From Angiostrongylus vasorum (Eukaryota; Nematoda; Chromadorea; Rhabditida; Metastrongylidae), in contig JADANN010000099.1 in NCBI GenBank assembly GCA_018806985.1, positions 2,294,001 to 2,358,000 on the forward strand: 64,000 nt of DNA, given 5' to 3'. The position numbers were made by a program, and so were the translations under genes. The notes under the pieces were generated by a model. That model made no database searches and was not told the origin of the DNA. It saw only the letters and a program-made list of their open reading frames with translations. Positions 59,150 to 64,000 of this stretch are shown piece after piece. The first letter of the stretch is position 1. Each line of letters starts with the position of its first letter.

Positions 59150-59588
59150 TTACGGGGTTTTTTTCATGTTTGCTACTTGGTTTTCGATTATTTGGACGTT
59201 TAAGAAAGGAAGCCAGTTCTCAGTTGGTTTTTTCCCGCGAGAATTTTTTATGCTCTGACTTCCATTTAACAATTCAAAGCACTCGTCTGTCTGTTTTAGT
59301 GTGGAACATACGACGGAGCAGTCGTCTGCATATCGACTGCAGGGCAAAAATCGGTGATCGAGAACTGGAGTTTCCACCTTGGATCACTGTCTCATGGACA
59401 ACCTTCTGATTTGTGCAAAATATCTTCCCACCCACTAAAGTTTGTAGAAATAAGACCATTACCTGTTCAATCGGCAACCCATACATATTTGTTTCCATTG
59501 CATGTTTTACGAGCAGCTTGAGAATGGTTTGCATTACGGAGCTATTTGACGAATTAGTGTAAAGTGAGGTAACATCGAACGATTTCAT
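59150..59588 (-). pseudogene. Penelope-like reverse transcriptase fragment
   Basis: Two overlapping frames carry palm-domain text: KSFDVTSLYTNSSNSSVMQT (the D-V-x-S-L-Y-T block with the first catalytic Asp) in one. The other has SRYADDCSVVCSTLKQTDEC (catalytic YADD) followed by NWLPFLNVQI. These blocks are characteristic of Penelope-type reverse transcriptases, which copy RNA at nicked or telomeric DNA ends. One frameshift near 59330 separates them and the fingers region is absent. Confidence 0.75.
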
Positions 59589-59729
59589 TACATTAGGCGT
59601 TTGGTTGCGCGCACCTTAGGCGATCTAGGAATATTTTGTTATTGGGAAGATGGAATGGTGTGAATTTTAGCAATAGGTAGGGATAAGGTTTATAACAATG
59701 TTACTCTCCCCGTTGATCCTATTTTACAC

Positions 59730-60080
59730 AACTCAGAGGGTTTTCCACGGGACAACGATTAGCATCAAGCTTTGCCATCGCTTGTATGTCCATGGTGGAT
59801 GCTCCAGCTCTCTATCGCCGACCCTTACTCTAGATACACAGACGACTGCTTCATCGTATGTTCCACACAGGAACAGATCAGCATATGATTTCTGTTGTTA
59901 AATAGACAGTCGGAGTATATAAAACTTGCTTGAGAAAAAACTGAGAGAGAAGTGGCTTCCATTCTTAGATATCCAAATAGAGCTTTCAGGAGGTTTCTAC
60001 ATCACAAAATTCTATCGAGTACCAAGTAGTAAAAATATATAAGTTCAACATCTCTTCTTTTTATACTTCCCACCTGAAAA
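59730..60080 (+). pseudogene. Penelope-like reverse transcriptase remnant
   Basis: In shifting frames: GQRLASSFAIACMSMVDAPA, RYTDDCFIVCSTQEQ (catalytic Y-T-D-D), then EWLPFLDIQIELSGGFY. Stops interrupt it at about 59900, 59930 and 60040. The matching blocks in the minus copy are YADD and NWLPFLNVQI. Confidence 0.7.
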
Positions 60081-60348
60081 AACACTTGTCAAAAAACATG
60101 TACCGAACTGCTAAAGATGTGTGCCTAAAAAAGCAGAGGAAAAGCAGGAGTCACTGAGGTTGCCATAAAAAAATAGCAATTTCCAACGGTTATAAAGCAG
60201 AAGCCACTCGGATCAGACCAAAAGGTACGTGTACTCCCCCAAAATAATGTTTCTAACTAAGATCCCTTTCAAGCAGCCTTTCATATCTAACGAAATAAGT
60301 TACGCCGTTAAGAGATTGGGTGCCTAAGAAAAAGTAGGCTTCAAAGCT

Positions 60349-60792
60349 ATGCGGCGGTTATCGACCTCCGACCCGATACCTTATGCCGTCAACTTTTCCC
60401 CAATTGTCTCCTTGATCGTTTATGCAGCACAGAAAAATTGTTTAGTATGTCCCGCAGAGAGAGACGGGGACTACATGATTTCGGTTACAATACGCTTGAT
60501 CTCACGTAGTACATGCGTTGAAGAATACATTGGGGAAACGGATAGACCACTTTGTGTCCGCATAAAAGAATGTCTGGATAGGAAGCATTGGGCACAAAAG
60601 CACAATGGTGATGATTTTGAAGTGACTGTCCGGATCCTAGCGCAGGAGTCAAAGACACCAACGTGCAAGACTCTTGTGGTGTTTCGGATGAATTCCAAAA
60701 GTCCAAAGATGCACCAGAAAGACGAATGCCTCACTATCGCAAGTGACCTAGAGTCTTTTTGCAAATTGATTTTTGGATCTGAGTGGGACTAA
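60349..60792 (+). pseudogene. Penelope-like GIY-YIG endonuclease, intact frame
   Basis: A 147-codon open frame. Residues 31-34 (CLVC) and Cys56 look like the Cys cluster preceding the nuclease in this family. Residues 45-63 (SVTIRLI...EEYIGE) are the GIY-YIG core, although the first G-I-Y has become T-I-R. R71 follows in RPLCVRIKE, then DDFEVTVRILAQESKTPTCK. The block that is L-E-A-F-W-I elsewhere reads L-V-V-F-R-M, so the expected metal-binding Glu is lost. The nuclease would nick target DNA in a live element; this one is probably inactive despite being open. Confidence 0.8.
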
Positions 60793-60943
60793 CTTGTCAC
60801 CAACGTGGACAACATACGGAAAGTCCCATTCGTAACAGCACGGTTAGTAGTTTTTTGATTAAAATGGCGTTTATTTGTACGTTAGGTCTTCATTAACACT
60901 GCAGGTATTCCACCGAACTGTAAAGCTATTTCTGCATGAAATG

Positions 60944-60993
60944 CGTCGAGGCTCTGCGCAAGGCGAAATCGCCGAAACGTCGGCCATCGACTA
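60944..60993 (+). ncRNA. Hammerhead-like motif at Penelope 3' end
   Basis: GTCGAGGCT, CTGCGCA (mutated core), A, GGCG-AAAT-CGCC (perfect stem II), GAAA, CGTC, GGCCATCGAC. Helix I extends to eight pairs in two blocks: GGCT/GGCC, then GTCG/CGAC past a small internal loop. This copy has the best stems but a broken CTGANGA box. Confidence 0.5.
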
Positions 60994-61014
60994 ACACCAA
61001 CAACGACACCTTAT

Positions 61015-61835
61015 ACCAACCTGTCCCAACCAAAACGTGCTAGTCAACGATTACGCGCAGTATACAAACAGAAAAGAAAATTTACGTTAGCCAATTCACA
61101 CGCCACCGACTGAGCTTGAATTCTGGGCAGTAAACACAGAGTGGCCAAGTGATATTATGAATTCACGATAAATGAACGAGAATGGGACTCGTGAGCAAAT
61201 CAGTCTCAGAAATCAGCGCCGACATTTGATTCCACTGATAATAGAGCGCCCGTTCAGAGAGCGAACGAGCTGTATACCTTTTTAGTAACTCTGGCAACTA
61301 GCATATCCTTTGGTGGGTTCAACATCTTGAAAGTTTTTTTTCAGAGATTCTTTTTTTTGTAAATTTGTTCTACAACTCGATTCACGCGTGGTCTTATGTC
61401 TTCATGATTTATTTTTTTTTGCACGCATTCCGGCGCTGCTCATACTGCGTGTGCTACATGGTTTGTCCAATATAAAAGAACATAATAGGCAGGTATGATG
61501 GATTTTTAGTCGGTGTTCGTTACCGTCGACCTTCTATGGCCATTCACCTCTCCTTTATTGGCCTTCTGTTTGTAGGAGGTTTTTGAGTACTTCTCTACTT
61601 TCCTTTTTTTCATAATTTTCGATTTGTCAAAATTTGTATAACATATTGCGCTCTTACATCTTCTTCAACTGCCTCCACATCACCTACTTTTCACCCCCTT
61701 TTACCCTCTTACCTTTCTACCTCATTTTATCACCTATTGTTTTGCTCGTTGTCCTATTTTTTAAATTCACACTCTTCACAACTGCTACTATTGGAGGTTG
61801 CCCTACAACCATTCTTTATAGTAGAAATATAAGTA
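61015..61835. other. Unassigned intron sequence
   Basis: Pyrimidine-rich around 61550-61760. No repeat family recognised. Confidence 0.35.
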
Positions 61836-61839
61836 ATAA

Positions 61840-62116
61840 AAAGTGTAAAACACGCTCGGCGCTGATCAATCGCCAAGTGGTGAGCCGTGAATTTCATTTC
61901 ATCGAACATTGTGTGGAGAGTTGAATGCACATTGGGCCTATACAATTACTTTTTGGTGTTGTTCTGATGTATCAGGTCAGTGTTTCTAACCTCCCAGAGA
62001 AGTCTGCTACCAATTTCCCGATAACGGAGGGAAGGAGAGCCAAGTGCGTCTGACTTAACAATCAACGAGAGTGTATGGATTGCCGGGCATCTTTAACTAA
62101 TGCGCTACACACGCCC
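61840..62116 (-). repeat. Diverged family B SINE copy
   Basis: 'cacgctcggcgctgatcaat', 'acctcccagagaagtctgct', 'accaatttcccgataacgga' and the head complement 'taatgcgctacacacgccc'. Confidence 0.7.
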
Positions 62117-62415
62117 AAATGAATAGAATATTTCGAATGACATGAGAAGCACAAACATGGAATAAGATGTTTCATACGCTAGTGATTATAAGCAGGAATT
62201 CAACCAACTCCTTATTCAATGAGGTGTTTTTATTCTGCAACAACACTCAAGTCCCGCAAGGAATACGGTAATTCATGATACGTTTTTAGGCTACAACAAC
62301 AGCCGAATCCCTCAAGGAATGAGGTGGAAATTCATTACAAGCAGAAAGCGAAACAAAATAAGGTATTCCAGTGCTAAGCACATGTTTTCCACACATGAGT
62401 TATTACGATTTTTAG

Positions 62416-62537
62416 GCACGAATTCGTGCTGCCACTCGAACGCTTGTCATCATCGTCTGTACGTACCTGATGAGTAACCTCCTATCCGTAATCATCACGA
62501 TCTGGGAATATCTCGATGCTGATAGTCTTTTCCAAAT
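62416..62537 (+). CDS. Peptide-type GPCR, exon with TM6
   Basis: The acceptor 'attttttag' ends at 62415 and the donor caaat|gtaagt is at the other end. The frame encodes ARIRAATRTLVIIVCTYLMS and NLLSVIITIWEYLDADSLF: the basic start of TM6 (A-T-R-T-L), the helix, and extracellular loop 3. It would enter in phase 0 and leave two bases. It is 10.8 kb from exon 5, with the Penelope pair, two A copies, a B copy and a C copy in between. The connecting third-loop exon is not certain. Confidence 0.85.
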
Positions 62538-62715
62538 GTAAGTCAATAATCGTTGAAGTTTGTTCATTGGCCTACTCATTTATTCCAAGTTTACTAATTA
62601 CAATAGAGAAATTGCAAATAGCATAAGAAAGTGTGTTGCACCGGGCTAGATATGGTAGAATTGCTAAAAATGACATATTTCATTCTTCAGCTATTTAAAC
62701 TATGTGGGTGGAAAG

Positions 62716-62812
62716 AATTGGGCTGTTACATCTTCCTCAATCAATCGGGCAATTAGTCACAGGTACCGCTGCCGTTCTGAAGGAACCCTATGTCTATATC
62801 CTAATCACATAA
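62716..62812 (+). CDS. Possible last exon with TM7 remnant of the GPCR
   Basis: The strong acceptor 'cattcttcag' (ends 62690) leads, in phase, into a frame without TM7 character. A weaker acceptor at 62715 (gtggaaag) gives a phase-compatible frame, IGLLHLPQSIGQLVTGTAAV and LKEPYVYILIT, then TAA at 62810-62812. It resembles a shortened TM7 with a VLxxPxY block. The conflict suggests a frameshift, an assembly indel, or a damaged gene end. Confidence 0.3.
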
Positions 62813-62819
62813 CGTCAGA

Positions 62820-63660
62820 TATTTCTTGGCTCCATCGCTGTCGACGACTGTACGAAGTGAAAAAGACAACAGCGATTTAACGGACAGATCCTTTTGGAAA
62901 CTTCATAGAGAACTGTGTACAACGAAGATCCAACATGTGAACAAGGAGAGGATGTGACGGACCTCAAAGCGGTAACCGAATCAATCCGTGAATCATTTCA
63001 TATCTACGGATGATGGCTGCAAAGAAACGAAAGAGATTAAGGAAATGTGGGCTGACGTAGCACATCAAGTTGGGCTATCTAGATCTTATATTAAAATTAA
63101 TACGAAATAGATCGAAAGAACTTACGAACACATGAGTGTACACGATTGCTTAGAAATGTTGGTGCTGAATAAATGCAAATAATGTGTCTAAGGTCTACAC
63201 ATCGTTTAGACTGTAGATAATTTCTTGCTGACGCCTTAATTCCTTCTGAGTCCTGTCACCATTCTTCTCTCCCATCTGTTGTTAATTCTTATGATGTGAA
63301 CGCTGTATCCACGACTTGTTTTCAATGTGTATTTTCGTGGATCTCCAAGCATAGATCTTTTTCAAAAATTATCCGGTTTATGATTTTGTGTTCCGGTTAA
63401 ATATCCGAGAACAGAAATTCTTGCACTCTGTGGGCACTGTAGCGGTTAAGGGGTCAACCCATGGCGTACAGTGCAGTTCCGGAAGGACCATGGAATGGTA
63501 AAGTTGAGTGTGAAAAGTGTACAAATCGACTGGTGGTTTCTCTAATATACCAACTAGAGTATACGTGGGTTCGCCGTTCTGTTGAGATGGCTCCTACAAG
63601 CAATTCCCAACACCAACTTCCTATTAATCCAAGCATGATCAATAATTCACTGTTTCTTCT
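62820..63660. other. Unassigned stretch after the receptor
   Basis: No gene supported. The frames at 63454-63667 on both strands have no domain. Confidence 0.35.
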
Positions 63661-63666
63661 TCAATG

Positions 63667-63755
63667 AACAAACACGAGGTTAGTATTACAGCATTTACTA
63701 GCACACAATAGTTGACCCTTCGATGGCTTTCGCCTTCTTCAGAGCTTAGAAAGGT
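63667..63755 (-). ncRNA. Degenerate hammerhead-like motif
   Basis: The plus leader 'aacacgaggttagtatta' and, on minus, AGCT-CTGAAGA-AGGCGAAAGCC, then a decayed GAAG and GTC-AACT. It has the same architecture and leader as 4049-4140. Confidence 0.3.
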
Positions 63756-63889
63756 CAAATTGACACACCATCTACTCATCCAAACACTTTCATAACCTCA
63801 GCAGATAACACTGAACACTTAAATTTGCGAAACAGTACTTTGCATACCGACCATCATTTAACCACTGTAATAGAATGATCAACTTGTTT

Positions 63890-63970
63890 AAATTGTTGAG
63901 CTTACACGAGGTTGATAAAATTCTTCTATTCGGCTAACGTTTCCACGTCTTCACCTTCACCAAAGCCGAT
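63890..63970 (-). ncRNA. Hammerhead-like motif, GTT subtype
   Basis: The plus leader 'gagcttacacgaggttgata' precedes the complement of CGGCT, TTGGTGA, AGGTGAAGACGTG, GAAA, CGTT, AGCCG. The arms at 63931-63935 and 63964-63968 are five perfect pairs and differ from 47494 at the outer pair (C-G here, A-U there). The core box is mutated. Confidence 0.4.
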
Positions 63971-64000
63971 GATATAGGTCGATGTCTTATCCTTAACACA

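Larger units (their letters stand above)
58230..59600 (-). mobile_element. Decayed Penelope-like retroelement, minus copy
   Basis: The order on minus is reverse transcriptase (59588-59150), spacer, GIY-YIG endonuclease end (58690-58465) and hammerhead-like motif (58289-58248). The spacer shares 'gatcagaccaaaaggta' and 'taagatccctttt' with the plus copy at 60210-60270, proving homology outside the coding parts. Frames are interrupted, so it is inactive. Its 5' end faces the plus copy across about 100 bp. Confidence 0.8.
59690..61010 (+). mobile_element. Decayed Penelope-like retroelement, plus copy
   Basis: Starts inside the reverse transcriptase palm, so it is 5' truncated, then runs through the spacer and endonuclease (60349-60791) to the hammerhead-like motif at 60944. 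It contains several stops and frameshifts before the endonuclease. It is head to head with the minus copy. Confidence 0.8.

Noticed and set aside
59150..59588. Functional reverse transcriptase gene
   Set aside because: The palm motifs lie in two frames and the N-terminal part is missing, so it is a remnant.

Overview
This looks like nuclear DNA from a parasitic nematode, probably a strongylid such as a hookworm. The reasons are AT-rich sequence, small exons with nematode-style acceptors (TTTTAG/TTTCAG), introns of 1 to 11 kb, and dense short interspersed repeats. There is no prokaryotic gene organisation, and most long open frames lie inside repeats. The species assignment is inference.

The one gene I can assemble with confidence lies on the plus strand of the right half, from 39790 to about 62812. 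It is a multi-exon rhodopsin-type (class A) seven-transmembrane receptor resembling nematode neuropeptide (FMRFamide-like) receptors. Exons for TM1, TM2, TM3, the TM4 region, TM5 and TM6 are recognisable, and the first five join in matching phase. The third intracellular loop exon is uncertain and TM7 is visible only in a doubtful frame. The Arg of the usual Glu-Arg pair after TM3 reads as Ser. Damage or assembly indels are therefore possible.

Four dispersed repeat families, named A to D here, fill much of the window. Family A is an element of about 400 bp whose 3' end is a variable run of CAAGTATT-like units (seven copies). Families B, C and D carry RNA polymerase III A-box and B-box-like sequences and look like tRNA-derived SINEs. 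Head-to-head D pairs form large palindromes at 30.1-30.8 kb and 33.3-33.6 kb.

Penelope-like retroelements are also present. Two decayed copies lie head to head at 58.2-61.0 kb inside the last large receptor intron. Each has a reverse transcriptase palm (YADD / YTDD), a GIY-YIG endonuclease remnant, and then a compact motif. Isolated endonuclease tails occur at 29.3-29.7 kb (as a palindrome) and 48.4 kb. The compact motif recurs about ten times and has the layout of a small type I hammerhead ribozyme: CTGANGA core, stem II, GAAA, then GTC or GTT. Two short flanking arms stay complementary although their sequence changes between copies. This is the most interesting signal in the window.

The left half (1-39 kb) holds no gene I can name. 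Several short open segments bounded by good splice signals are listed as low-confidence candidate exons (21494, 28896 and 31206 on plus; 26691 on minus), along with a decayed open-frame chain at 7.9-8.4 kb.
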